Assembly (NCBI GenBank): GCA_964019415.1
Contig: OZ025868.1
Span: forward strand, 8,235,649 to 8,299,648
Direction of reading: 5' to 3'
Length of the DNA: 64,000 bases
Source: Ianthella basta
Lineage: Eukaryota; Porifera; Demospongiae; Verongiida; Ianthellidae
Below the pieces are notes generated by a model. It worked only from the letters and a program-made list of their open reading frames with translations, did not search any database and was not told where the DNA came from. The translations under genes and the position numbers were made by a program. Within the stretch, counting starts at the first letter, position 1; each line of letters opens with the position of its first letter. This document shows, piece after piece, positions 41,955 to 55,994 of this stretch.

Positions 41955-44900
41955 GACAAGGTAAAATTTGGCAAGATTTAGCTAGATATGACAAAGCAAG
42001 ATTTGGCGAGATTTGGCAAGATATGTCAAGGTAAGCTTTGGCAAGATTTGGCAAGATGTGACTAGGTAAGATTAAGCAAGATTTGGCAAGATATGACAAG
42101 GTGAGATTAGGCAAGATTATGCAAAATACGACAAGATAAGATTTGGCAAGATTTGTAATTGGCAAGATATGACAAGGTGAGATTTGGCAAGATTTGGCAA
42201 GATATGAAAAGGTAAGTTTTGGTAAGATTTGGCAAGAGTTGACAAGGTAAGATTATGAAAGATTAGGCAAGATATGACGAGGTATGATCTGGCAAGATAT
42301 AATGAGGCAAGATTAAGCAAGATATGGCAAGATATGACAAAGTAAGATTTGGTAGGATTTGTAATTGGCAAGATATGTCAAGGTGAGATTTGGCAAGATT
42401 TGACAAGGTAAGATTAAGTAAGATAAGGCAAGATATGACAAGGTATATAAAACTTGGCAAGATATGCAATTGGAAGATATGACAGGGCAAGATTAAGCTA
42501 GATTTGGCAAGATATGACAAGGTAAGATTTGGCAAGATTTGGCAAGATGTGACTAGGTAAGATTAAGCAAGATTTGGCTAGATATGACAAGGTAAGATTA
42601 GGCAAGATTATGCAAGATACGACAAGATAAGATTTGGCAAGATTTGCAATTGGCAAGATATGACAAGGTAAGATTTGGCAAGATTTGGCAAGATAGGACA
42701 GGGTAAGATTGAGCAAGATGTGGCAAGATATGAGAAGGTAAGATTTGGCAAGAATTGCAATTGGCAAGATATGACAAGGTGAGATTTGGCAAGATTTGGC
42801 AAGATACGACAAGGTAAGATTAAGCAAGATTTGGCTAGATATGACAAGGTAAGATTAGGCAAGATAATGCAAGATACGACAAGATAAGATTTGGCAAGAT
42901 TTGCAATTGGCAAGATATGACAAGGTAAGATTTGGCAAGATTTTGGCAAGATAGGACAGGGTAAGATTGAGCAAGATGTGGCAAGATATGAGAAGGTAAG
43001 ATTTGGCAAGAATTGCAATTGGCAAGATATGACAAGGTGAAATTTGGCAAGATTTGGCAAGATAAGACAAGGTAAGATTTAACAAGATTTGCAATTGGCA
43101 AGATATGACAAGGTAAGATTTGGCATGATTTGGCAAGATATGACAGGGTAAGATTAAGAAAAATTTGGCAAGATATGACAAGGTAAGATTTGGCAAGATT
43201 TGGCAAGATAAGACAAGGTAAGATTTAGCAAGATTTGGCAAGATATGACAAGGTAAGAATAGGCAAGATTAGGCAAGATATGACAAGATATGATTTGGCA
43301 AGATTTGCAATTGGCAAGATATGACAAGGTAAGATTTGACAAGATTTGGCAAGATATGACAGGGTAAGATTAAAAAAGATTTGGCAAGATATGACAAGGT
43401 AAGATTTGGCAAGATATGACAAGGTAAGATTTGGCAAGATTTGGAAAGATATGACAAGGTAAGTTTAGGCAAGATAATGTAAGATATGACAAAGTAAGAT
43501 TTGGCAAGATTTGCAATTGGCAAGTTATGACAAGCTAAGATATGGCAAGTTATGACAAGATAAGATTAAGCAAGACTTGGCAAGATATAGCAAGGTAAGA
43601 TTTGGCAAGATTTGGCAAGATAAGACAAGGTAAGATTAAGCAAGATTTGGCAAGTTATGACAAGATAAGATTAAGCAAGATTTGGCAGGATATGACAAGT
43701 AAGATTAGGAAAGATTTGGCAAGATATGACGAGGTAAGATCTGGCAAGATGTGACAAGGTATGATCTGGCAAGGTATGACGAGGTAAGAATAAGCAACAT
43801 TTGGCAAGATATGACAAGGTAAGATTTGGCAAGATTTGGCAAGATTTGACAAGGTATAATTAGGCTGGATTAGGCAAGAAATGACAAGGTAAGATTTGGC
43901 AAGATTTGGCAAGATATGACATGATAAGATTTGGCAAGATTTGGAAAGTTATGACAAAGAAAGTTTAGATAAGATTAGGCAAGATATGACAAGGTAGGAT
44001 TTGGCAAGATTTGCAATTGGCAAGATATGACAAGTTAAGATTTGGCAAGATTTGGCAAGATATGACAAGGTACGATTAAACAAGATTTGGGAAGATATGA
44101 CAAGGTAAGGTCTGGCAAGATATGACAAGGTAAGATTTGGCAAGTTTTTGGCAAGATATGACAAGGTAAGATAAGGTAACTTAAAGATTAGGCAAGATAT
44201 GAAAAGGTAAGATTTGGCAAGATTTGGCAAGATATGACAAGGTAAGATTTGGCAAGATATGACAAGGAAAGATTAGGCAAGATAAGGCAAGGTAAGATTT
44301 GGCAAGATTTGGCTATATATGACAAGGTAAGATTTGGCAAGATTAGGCAAGAAATGACAAGGTAAGATTTGGCAAGATATGACAAGGAAAGATTAGGCAA
44401 GATAAGACAAGGTAAGATTTGGCAAGATTTGCTATATATGACAAGGTAAGATTTGGCAAGATTAGGCAAGAAATGACAAGGTAGGATTTGGCAAGATTTG
44501 CAATTGGCAAGATATGACAAGGTAAGATTTGGCAAGATATGGCAAGAAATGACTAGGTACGATTAAGTAAGATTTGGCAAGATATGACAAGGTAAGGTCT
44601 GGCTAGATATGACAAGGTAAGATTTGGCAAGTTTTGGCAAGATATGACAAGGTATGATAAAGTAAGATTAGGCAAGATATGAAAAGGTAAGATTTGGCAA
44701 GATTTGGCAAGATATGACAAGGTAAAATTTGGCAAGATATGACAAGGAAAGATTAGACAAGATATGACAAGGTAAGATTTGGCAAGATTTGGCTATATAT
44801 GACAAGGTAAGATTTGGCAAGATTAGGCAAGATTTGACAAGGTAGGATTTGGCAAGATTTGCAATTGGCAAGATATGACAAGGTAAAATTTGGCAAGATT

Positions 44901-47900
44901 TGGCAAGATATTATAAGGTAAGATTAAGCAAGTTTTGGCACGATATGAGAAGGTGAGATTAGGCAAGATTTGGCAAGATATGACAAGGTAAGATTTGGCA
45001 AGATTTGGAAAGATATGACAAGGTAAGATTAAGTAAGATTAGGCAAGATTTGACAAGGTAAGATTTGGCACAATTTGCAATTGGCAAGACATGACAAGGT
45101 AAGATTTGGCAAGATTTGGCAAGATATGACTAGGTAAGATTAAGCAAGATTTGGCAATATATGACAAGGCAAGTTTAGGCAAGATTAGGCAAGATATGAC
45201 AAGATAAGATTTGGCAAGATTTGCAATTGGCAAGATATGACAAGGTAAGATTTGGCAAGATTTGGCAAGATATGACAGGGTAAGATCTGACAAGATATGA
45301 CAAGGTACGATTAGGCAAGATTAGGCAATATATGACGAGGTGAGATCTGGCAAGATATAACGAGGTATGATTAAGCAATATTTTGCAAGATATGACAAGG
45401 TAAGATTTGACAAGATTTGGCAAGATATGACAAGGTAAGATTAAGCAAGATTTGGCAAGATTTGACAAGGTAAGATTAGGCAAGATTAGGCAAGATATGA
45501 CAAGGTAAGATTAGACAAGATTAGGTAAGATGTGACAATATAAGATTAGGCAAGATTTGGCAAGATATGACAAGGTCAGATTAAGTAAGACTAGGCAAGA
45601 TATGACAAGGTAAGATTTGGCAAGATTTGGCAAGATATGACTAGGTAAGATTAAGCAATATTTGGCAAGATATGACAAGGTAAGATTTGGCAAGATTTGG
45701 CAAGATATGACTAGGTAAGATTAAGCAAGATTTGGCAAGATATGACAAGGTAAGATTTGGCGAGATTTGGCAAGATATGACTAGGTAAGATTAAGCAAGA
45801 TTTGGCAAGACATGACAAGGTAAGATTAGGCAAGATTAGGCAAGATATGACAAGGTAAGATTTGGCAAGATCTGGCAAGATCTATATGACAAGGTAAGAT
45901 AAGGTAAGATTAGGCAAGATATGAAAATGTAAGATTTGGCAAGATTTGGCAAGATATGACAAGGTAAAATCTGGCAAGATATGAAAAGGTAAGATTTGGA
46001 AAGATATGACAAGGAAAGATTTGGCAAGATATGACAAGGTAAGATTTGGCAAGATTTGGCAAGATCTGACAACGTAAGATTTGGCAAGATTAGGCAAGAT
46101 ATGACAAGGTAAGATTTTGCAAGATTTGGCAAGATATGACAAGATATGACAAGGCAAGATCATGCAAGATTTGGCAAGATATGACAAGGTAAGATTTTGC
46201 AAGATTTGGCCAGATATGAAAAGGTAAGATTTGGCAAGATATGACAAGGTAAGATTAGGTAAGATTAGGCAATATATGACGAGGTGAGAACTGGACAGAT
46301 TTGGTAAAAGATGGCAAGGTAAGATTAAGCAAGATTTGGCAAGATATGACAAGGTAAGATTAAGCAAGATATGGCAAGATATGACAAGATAAGATTAGGC
46401 AAGATTAGGCAAGATATGACAAGGTAAGATTAGGCAAGATTAGGTAAGATATGACAAAATAAGACTAGGCAAGATTTGGCAAGATATGACAAGGTAAGAT
46501 TTGGCAAGATATGACAAGGTAAGATTAAGCAAGATTAGGCAAGATTTGGCAAGATATGACAAGGTAAGATTAGGCAAGATTTGGAAAGATATGACAAGGT
46601 AAGATTAAGTAAGATTAGGCAAGATATGACAAGGTAAGATTTGGCAAGATTTGCAATTGGCAAGATATCACAAGGTAAGATTTGGCAAGATTTGGCAAGA
46701 TATGACTAGGTAAGATTAAGCAAGATTTGGCAAGATATGACAAGGTAAGATTAAACAAGATTTGGCAAGATATGACAAGATAAGATTAGGCAAGATTAGG
46801 CAAGATATGACAAGGCAAGATTAGGTAAGATATGACAAAATAAGATTAGGCAAGATTTTGCAAGATATGACAAGGTAAGATTTGGCAAGATTTGGCAAGA
46901 TAAGACAAGGTAAGATTTGGCAAGATTTGGCAAGATATGACAAGGTACGATTAAGCAAGATTAAGCAAGATATGACAAGGTAAGATTAGGCAAGATTAGG
47001 CAATATATGACGAGGTGAGATCTTGCCAGATTTGGTAAAAGATGGTAAGGTAAGATTAAGCAAGATTTGGCAAGATAAGACAAGGTAAGATTTGGCAAGA
47101 TTTGGCAAGATATGACAAGGTACGATTAAGCAAGATTAAGCAAGATATGACAAGATAAGATTAGGCAAGATTAGGCATGATATGACAAGGTAAGATTAGG
47201 CAAGATTAGGTAAGATATGACAAAATAAGATTAGGCAAGATTTGGCAAGATATGACAAGGTAAGATTTGGCAACATTTGGCAAGATATGACAAGGTAAGA
47301 TTTGGCAAGATTTGGCAAGATATGACAAGGTAAGATTAAGCAAGATTAGGCAATATATGACAAGGTGAGATTAGGCAAGATTTGGCAAGGTATGACAAGG
47401 TAAGATTTGGCAAGATTTAGAAAGATATGACAAGGTCAGATTAAGTAAGACTAGGCAAGATATGACAAGGTAAGATTAGGCAAGATTTGGCAAGATATGA
47501 CTAGGTAAGATTAAGCAAGATTTGGCAAGATATGACAAGGTAAGATTAGGCAAGATTAGGCAAGATATGACAAGGTAAGTTTAGGCAAGATTTGGCAAGA
47601 TATGACATGGTAAGATTAAGAAAGATTTGGCAAGATATGACAAGGTAAGATTTGGCAAGATTTGGAAAGATATGACAAGGTAAGTTTAGGCAAGATTAGG
47701 TAAGATATGACAAGGTAAGATTTGGCAAGATTTGCAATTGGCAAGATATGACGAGGTATGATCTGGCAAGATATAACGAGGCAAGATTAAGCAAGATTCT
47801 GCAAGATATGACAAGCTAAGATTTGGCAAGATTTAGCAAGATTTAACAAGGTAAACTTAGGCAAAACTAGGCAAGATATGACAAGGTAAGATTTGGCAAG

Positions 47901-50900
47901 ATTTGGAAAGATATGACAAGGTAAGTTTAGGCAAGATTAGGTATGATATGACAAGGTAAGATTTGGCAAGATTTGCAATTGGCAAGATATGACGAGGTAT
48001 GATCTGGCAAGATATAACGAGGCAAGATTAAGCAAGATTCTGCAAGATATGACAAGCTAAGATTTGGCAAGATTTAGCAAGATTTAACAAGGTAAACTTA
48101 GGCAAAACTAGGCAGGATATGACAAGGTAAGATTAGGCAAGATTTGGCAAGATATGCCAAGGTAAGCTTTGGTAAGATTTGGCAAGATTTGACTAGGTAA
48201 GATTAGGCAAGATTAGGCAAGATAATTATGACAAGTAAGATTAAGAAAGATTTTGACAGATATGACGAGGTAAGATCTGGCAAGATATGACGAGGTATGA
48301 TCTGGCAAGATATAATGAGGTAAGATTAAGCAAGATTTGGCAAGATATGACAAGGTAAGATTTGGCCAGATTTGGCAAGATTTGACAAGGTAAGATTAAG
48401 TAAGATTAGGCAAGATATGACAAGGTATATAAAACTTGGCAAGATTTGCAATTGGAAGATATGACAGGGTAAGATTAAGCTAGATTTGGCAAGATATGAC
48501 AAGGTAAGATTTGGCAGGATTTGGCTAGATATGACTAGGTAAGATTAAGCAAGATTTGGCAAGATATGACAAGGTAAGATTAGGCAAGATTATGCAAGAT
48601 ACGACAAGATAAGATTTGGCAAGATTTGCAATTGGCAAGATATGACAAGGTAAGATTTGGCAAGATCTGGCAAGATATGACAAGGTAAGATTTGGCAAGA
48701 TTTGAAAAGATATGACAAGGTAAGTTTAGGCAAAATTAGGCAAGATATGACAAGGTAAGATTTGGCAAGATTTGCAATTGGCAAGATATGACAAGGTGAG
48801 ATATGGCAAGATTTGGCAAGATATGACAAGGTAAGATTTGGCAAGATTTGAAAAGATATGACTAGGTAAGTTTAGGCAAGATTAGGCAAGATATGACAAG
48901 GTAAGATTTGCAAGATTTGCAATAGGCAAGATATGATAAGGTGAGATTTGGCAAGATTTGGCAAGATATGACTAGGTAAGATTAAGCAAGATTTGGCAAG
49001 ATATGGCAAGGTAAGATTAGGCAAGATTATGCAAGATAGGACAAGATAAGATTTGGCAAGATTTGCAATTGGCAAGATATGACAAGGTGAGATTTGACAA
49101 GATTTGGAAAAGATATGACAAGGTAAGATTTGGCAAGATTTGAAAAGATATGACAAGGCAAGTTTAGGCAAGATTTGGCAAGATATGACAAGGTAAGATT
49201 TGGCAAGATTTGCAATTGGCAAGATATGACAAGGTGAGATTTGGCAAGATTTGGCGAGATATGACAAGGTAAGATTAAGCATGATTTGGCAAGATATGAC
49301 AAGGTAAGATTTGGCAAGATTTGGCAATATATGACAAGGTAAGATTAAGCAAGATTTGGCAAGATATGACTAGGTAAGATTAGGCAAGATTATGAAAGAT
49401 ATGACAAGATAAGATTTGGCAAGATATGGCAAGATATGACAGGGTAAGATTAAGCTAGAATTGGCAAGATATGACAAGGTAAGATTTGGCACGATTTGCA
49501 ATTGGCAAGATATGACAAGGTGAGATTTGGCAAGATTTGGCAAGATATGACAAGGTAAGATTAAGCAAGATTTGGCAAGATATGACAAGGTAAGATTAAG
49601 CAAGATTTGGCAAGATATGACAAGGTAAGATTAAGCAAGATTTGGCAAGATATGACAAGGTAAAATTAGGCAAGATTATGCAAGATACGACAAGATAAGA
49701 TTTGGCAAGATTTGCAATTGGCAAGATATGACAAGGGAAGATTTGGCAAGATTTGGCAAGATATGACAGGGTAAGATTAAGCAGGGTTTGGCAAGATATG
49801 ACAAGGTAAGATTTGGCAAGATTTCAAAAGATATGACAAGGTAAGCTTAGGCAAGATTAGGCAAGATATGACAAGGTAAGATTTGGCAAGATTTGCAATT
49901 GGCAAGATATGACAAGGTAAGATTTGGTAAGATATGACAAGGTAAGATTTGGCAAGATTTGGCAAGATATGACAAGGTAAGATCTGGCAAGATATAACGA
50001 GGTATGATTAAGCAATATTTTGCAAGATATGACATGGTAAGATTAAGCAAGATTTGGCAAGATATGACAAGGTGATATTAGGCAAGATTATGCAAGATAC
50101 GACAAGATAAGATTTGGCAAGATTTGTAATTGGCAAGATATGACAAGGTGAGATTTGGCAAGATTTGGCAAGATAAGACAAGGTAAGATTTGATAAGATT
50201 TGGCAAGATTTGACAAGGTAAGATAATGAAGGATTAGGCAAGATATGACAAGTAAGATTAAGAAAGATTTCGCAAGATATGACGAGATAAGATCTGGCAA
50301 GATATGACGATGTGTGATCTGGCAAGATATAATGAGGCAAGATTAAGCAAGATTTGGCAAGATATGACAAGGTAAGATTTGGTAAGATTTGGCAAGATTT
50401 GACAGGGTAAGATTAGGCAAGATTAGGCAAGATATGACAAGGTAAGATTTGGCAAGATATGACAAAGTAAGATTTGGCAAGATTTGGTAATATTAGACAA
50501 GGTAAGATTAAGTAAGATTAGGCAAGATATGACAAGGTATATAAAACTTAGCAAGATTTGCAATTGGAAGATATGACAGGGTAAGATTAAGCTAGATTTG
50601 GCAAGATATGACAAGGTAAGCTTTGGCAAGATTTGGCAAGATGTGACTAGGTAAGATTAAGGAAGATTTGGCAAGATATGACAAGGTAGGATTAGGCAAG
50701 ATTATGCAAGATACGACAAGATAAGATTTGGCAAGATTTGCAATTGGCAAGATATGACAAGGTAAGATTTGGCATGATTTGACAAGATATGACAGGGTAA
50801 GATTAAGAAAGAGTTGGCAAGATATGACAAGGTAAGATTTGGCAAGATTTGGCAAGATAAGACAAGGTAAGATATGGCAAGATTTAGCAAGATAAGACAA

Positions 50901-53900
50901 AGCAAGATTTGGCAAGATTTGGCAAGATATGGCAAGGTAAGATTAAGCAAGATTTGGCAAGATATGACAAGTAAGATTACGAAAGATTTGGCAGGATATG
51001 ACGAGGGAACATCTGGCAAGATATGACGAGGTATGATCCGGCAAGATATAACGAGGTATGATTAAGCAAGATTTGGCAAGATATGACAAGGTAAGATTAA
51101 GCAAGATTGGGCAAGATATGACAAGGTGAGATTAGGCAAGATTATGCAAGATACGACAAGATAAGATTTGGCAAGATTTGTATTTGGCAAGATATGACAA
51201 GGTGAGATTTGGCAAGATTTGGCAAGATATCACAAGGTAAGATTTGGTAAGATTTGGCAAGAGTTGACAAGGTAAGATTATGAAAGATTAGGCAAGATAT
51301 GACAAGTAAGATTAAGAAAGATTTCGCAAGATATGACGAGGTAAGATCTGGCAAGATATGACGAGGTATGATCTGGCAAGATATAATGAGGCAAGATTAA
51401 GCAAGATTTGGCAAGATATGACAGAGTAAGATTTGGCAAGATTTGGCAAGATTTGACAAGGTAAGATTAAGTAAGATTAGGCAAGATATGACAAGGTATA
51501 TAAAACTTGGCAAGATTTGCAATTGGAAGATATGACAGGGTAAGATTAAGCTAGATTTGGCAAGATATGACAAGGTAAGCTTTGGCAAGATTTGGCAAGA
51601 TGTGACTAGGTAAGATTAAAGAAGATTTGGCAAGATATGACAAGGTAACATTAGGCAAGATTATGCAAGATACGACAAGATAAGATTTGGCAAGATTTGC
51701 AATTGGCAAGATATGACAAGGTAAGATTTGGCATGATTTGACAAGATATGACAGGGTATGATTAAGAAAGATTTGGCAAGATATGACAAGGTAAGATTTG
51801 GCAGGATTTGGCAAGATAAGACAAGGTAAGATATGGCAAGATTTAGCAAGATATGACAAAGCAAGATTTGGCTAGATTTGGCAAGATATGTCAAGGTAAG
51901 ATTAAGCAAGATTTGGCAAGATATGACAAGATAAGATTTGGCAAGATATGACAAAATGAGATTTGGCAAGATTTGGCAAGGTATGACAAGGTAAGATTTG
52001 GTAAGATTTGGCAAGATTTGACAACATAAGATTATGAAAGATTAGGCAAGATATGACAAGTAAGATTAAGAAAGATTTGGCAAGATATGACGAGGTTAGA
52101 TCTGGCAAGATATGAAGAGGTATGATCTGGCAAGATATAATGAGGCAAGATTAAGCAAGATTTGGCAAGATATGACAAAGTAAGATTTGGCAAGATTTGA
52201 CAAGATTTGGCAAGATGTGACTAGGTAAGATTAAGCAAGATTTGGCAAGTTATGACAAGGAAAGATTAGGCAAGATTATGCAATATACGACAAGATAAGA
52301 TTTGGCAAGATTTGCAAATGGCAAGATATGACAAGGTAAGATTTGGCAAGATTTGGCAAGATATGACAGGGTAAGATTGAGCAAGATTTGGCAAGATATG
52401 ACAAGGTAAGATTTGGCAAGATTTGCAATTGGCAAGATATGACAAGGTGAGATTTGGCAAGATTTGGCAAGATATGACAAGGTAAGATTAAGCAAGATTT
52501 GGCAAGATATGACAAGGTAAGATTTGGCAAGATTTGGCAAGATATGACAAGGTGAGATTAAGCAAGATTTGGCAAGATATGACTAGGTAAGATTAGGCAA
52601 GATTGTGCAAGATACGACAAGATATGATTTGGCAAGATTTGCAATTGGCAAGATATGACAAGGTAAGATTAAGCAAGATTTGGCAAGATATGACAAGGTA
52701 AGATTTGGCAAGATTTGGCAAGATATGACAAGGTGAGATTAAGCAAGATTTGGCAAGATATGACTAGGTAAGATTAGGCAAGATTGTGCAAGATACGACA
52801 GATATGATTAGGCAAGATTTGCAATTGGCAAGATATGACAAGGTAAGATTAAGCAAGATTTGGCAAGATATGACAAGGTAAGATTTGGCAAGATTTGAAA
52901 AGATATGACAAGGTAAGTTTAGGCAAGATTAGGCAAGATATGACAAGGTAAGTTTTGGCACGATTTGCAATTGGCAAGATATGACATGGTGAGATTTGGC
53001 AAGATTTGGCAAGATATGACAAGGTAAGATTAAGCAAGATTTGGCAAGATATGACAAGGTAAGATTTGGCAAGATTTGGCAAGATATGACAAGGTAAGAT
53101 TAGGCAAGATTATGCAAGATACGACAAGATAAAATTTGGCAAGATTTGAAATTGGCAAGATATGACAAGGCAAGATTTGGCAAGATTTGGCAAGATATGA
53201 CAGGGTAAGATTAAGCAGGGTTTGGCAAGATATGACAAGGTAAGATTTGGCAAGATTTCAAAAGATATGACAAGGTAAGCTTAGGCAAGATTAGGCAAGA
53301 TATGACAAGGTATGTAAGATTTGGCAAGATTTGCAATTGGCAAGATATGACAAGGTAAAATTTGGGTAGATATGACAAGGTAAGATTTGGCAAGATATGA
53401 CAAGGTAAGATTTGGCAAGATTTGGCAAGATATGACAATGTAAGATCTGGCAAGATATGACAAGATAAGATTTGGCAAAATATGACAACGTAAAATTAGG
53501 CAAGATATGACAAAGTAAGATTAAGCAAGATTTGGCAAGATACGACTAGGTAAGATTTGGCAAGATTTGAAAAGATATGACAAGGTAAGTTTTGGCACGA
53601 TTTGCAATTGGCAAGATATGACATGGTGAGATTTGGCAAGATTTGGCAAGATATGACACGGTAAGATTAAGCAAGATTTGGCAAGATATGACAAGGTAAG
53701 ATTTGGCAAGATTTGGCAAGATATGACAAGGTAAGATTAGGCAAGATTATGCAAGATACGACAAGATAAAATTTGGCAAGATTTGAAATTGGCAAGATAT
53801 GACAAGGCAAGATTTGGCAAGATTTGGCAAGATATGACAGGGTAAGATTAAGCAGGGTTTGGCAAGATATGACAAGGTAAGATTTGGCAAGATTTCAAAA

Positions 53901-55417
53901 GATATGACAAGGTAAGTTTAGGCAAGATTAGGCAAGATATGACAAGGTAAGATTTGGCAAGATTTGCAATTGGCAAGATATGACAAGGTAAAATTTGGCA
54001 AGATATGACAAGGTAAGATTTGGCAAGATATGACAAGGTAAGATTTGGCAAGATTTGGCAAGATATGACAATGTAAGATCTGGCAAGATATGACAAGATA
54101 AGATTTGGCAAAATATGACAAGGTAAGATTAGGCAAGATATGACAAAGTAAGATTAAGCAAGATTTGGCAAGATACGACTAGGTAAGATTTGGCAAGATT
54201 TGACAAGATAAGACAAGGTAAGATTTAACAAGATTTGCAATTGGCAAGATATGACAAGGTAAGATTTGGCATGATTTGGCATGATATGACATGGTAAGAT
54301 TAAGAAAGATTTGGCAAGATATGACAAGGTAAGATTTGGCAAGATTTGGCAAGATAAGACAAGGTAAGATTTGGCAAGATTTAGCAAGATATGACAAAGC
54401 AAGATTTGGCTAGATTTGGCAAGATATGTCAAGGTAAGATTTGGCAAGATTTGGCAAGATATTACAAGATAAGATTAAGCAAGATTTGGCAAGATATGAC
54501 AAGTAAGATTAGGAAAGATTTGGCAGGATATGACGAGGGAACATCTAGCAAGATATGGCGAGGTATGATCTGGCAAGATATAACTTGGTATGATTAAGCA
54601 ATATTTTGCAACATATGACAAGGTAAGATTTGGCAAAATTTGGCAAGTTATGACAAGGTAAGATTAAGCAAGATTTGGCAAGATATGACAAGGTAAGATT
54701 AGGCAAGATTATGCAAGATACGACAAGACAAAATTTGGCAAGATTTGTAATTGGCAAGATATGACAAGGCAAGATTTGGCAAGATTCGGCAAGATATGAC
54801 AGGGTAAGATTAGTATGCAGGGTTTGGCAAGATATGACAAGGTAAGATTTGGCAAGATTTCAAAAGATATGACAAGGTAAGTTTAGGCAAGATTTGGCAA
54901 GATATGACAAGGTAAGATTTGGCAAGATTTGCAATTGGCAAGATATGACAAGGTAAGATTTAGCAAGATATGACAAGGTAAGATTTGGCAAGATTTGGCA
55001 AGATATGACAATGTAAGATCTGACAAGATATGACAAGGTAAGATTTGGCAAGATATGACAAGGTAAGATTAGGCAAGATATGACAAAGTAAGATTAAGCA
55101 AGATTTGGCAAGATACGACTAGGTAAGATTTGGCAAGATTTGGCAGGATAAGACAAGGTAAGATTTGGCAAGATTTGCAATTGGCAAGATATGGCAAGGT
55201 AAGATTTGGCATGATTTGGCAAGATATGACATGGTAAGATTAAGAAAGATTTGGCAAGATATGACAAGGTAAGATTTGGCAAGATTTGGCAAGATAAGAC
55301 AAGGTAAGATTTGGCAAGATTTGGCAAGATTTGACAAGGTAAAATTAGGCAAGATTAGCCAAGATATGAATCTCCTCCGGCTTCCATCGTCCATGTATAT
55401 GTAACACTAGAAATAAT

Positions 55418-55636
55418 AAAAAAAATGTAAAGATGTAGGGATGGCATAAAAAGGACAGAAACAAGTAAAGGCTGTTACACAGTGGAGCATTAACCACCGT
55501 CCCTACATCCAAGAATGTTGCACCTTATAGTCCTACTCCCTTGAATGTAGGGACGGTGGTTAATGCTCCACTGTGTAACAGCCTTTACTTGTTTCTGTAC
55601 TTTTTATTCCATCCCTGCATCCTTACAATTTTTGTT
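55418..55636. mobile_element. Foldback MITE at the right edge of the satellite
   Basis: Arms of about 90 bp (left containing ACAAGTAAAGGCTGTTACAC, right its complement) flank a ~36-bp loop at 55509-55544. Arms are about 90% complementary by eye. There is no coding capacity. Confidence 0.85.
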
Positions 55637-55994
55637 TGTATTACAGCATACAAACAACCACTGTGCTGTCTATAGCTAGCTAGTTATATGGCAACATGCA
55701 AAGGTGCACATAAAATGGGATTTGCATGCATGATACATACAAATCCAGCAATCATTATATACATTGGTGATGGCAGACATTGCAATTAGAGTCTTTTCAT
55801 GCCTGAAACTCCTATTTGGAGATGGTTTCCATGGTAACAGGGTGTATTATATATGATTTAATTTTAGTACAGTGTCAAGCACATCCGAAGAAAATCCGCG
55901 CTATTATTATTAATAAGGACTTGGAAGAAGGACAAAACACACCACGTGGAAAAGACTGGTGCGAACAAACTTTAACAAAGCTTGGCTGTCTGGA

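Larger units (their letters stand above)
30589..55367. repeat. ~24.8-kb satellite array, ~35-bp unit
   Basis: The whole stretch is built from words such as GGCAAGATTTGGCAAGATAT and GACAAGGTAAGATTAAGCAA, a ~35-bp unit made of 10-14-bp sub-repeats. At that size there are roughly 700 units. Variants include TTTGCAATTGGCAAG inserts, GACGAGGTGAGATCTGG blocks and GTATATAAAAC units. Strand asymmetry is strong: purine-rich on +, pyrimidine-rich on -. Many - strand open frames (LPNLTLSYLAKSC-like, up to 161 codons) arise only because the unit lacks stops in that direction. No centromere or telomere motif is evident. Confidence 0.95.

Noticed and set aside
30589-55367. CRISPR array
   Set aside because: There are no unique spacers between repeats, the unit is continuous, and the DNA is from an animal.
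30902-55394. Dozens of - strand open frames of 60-161 codons rich in Leu, Ser, Ile and Cys
   Set aside because: They follow the satellite unit in several frames at once and differ only as the unit varies; the unit simply lacks stops on that strand.
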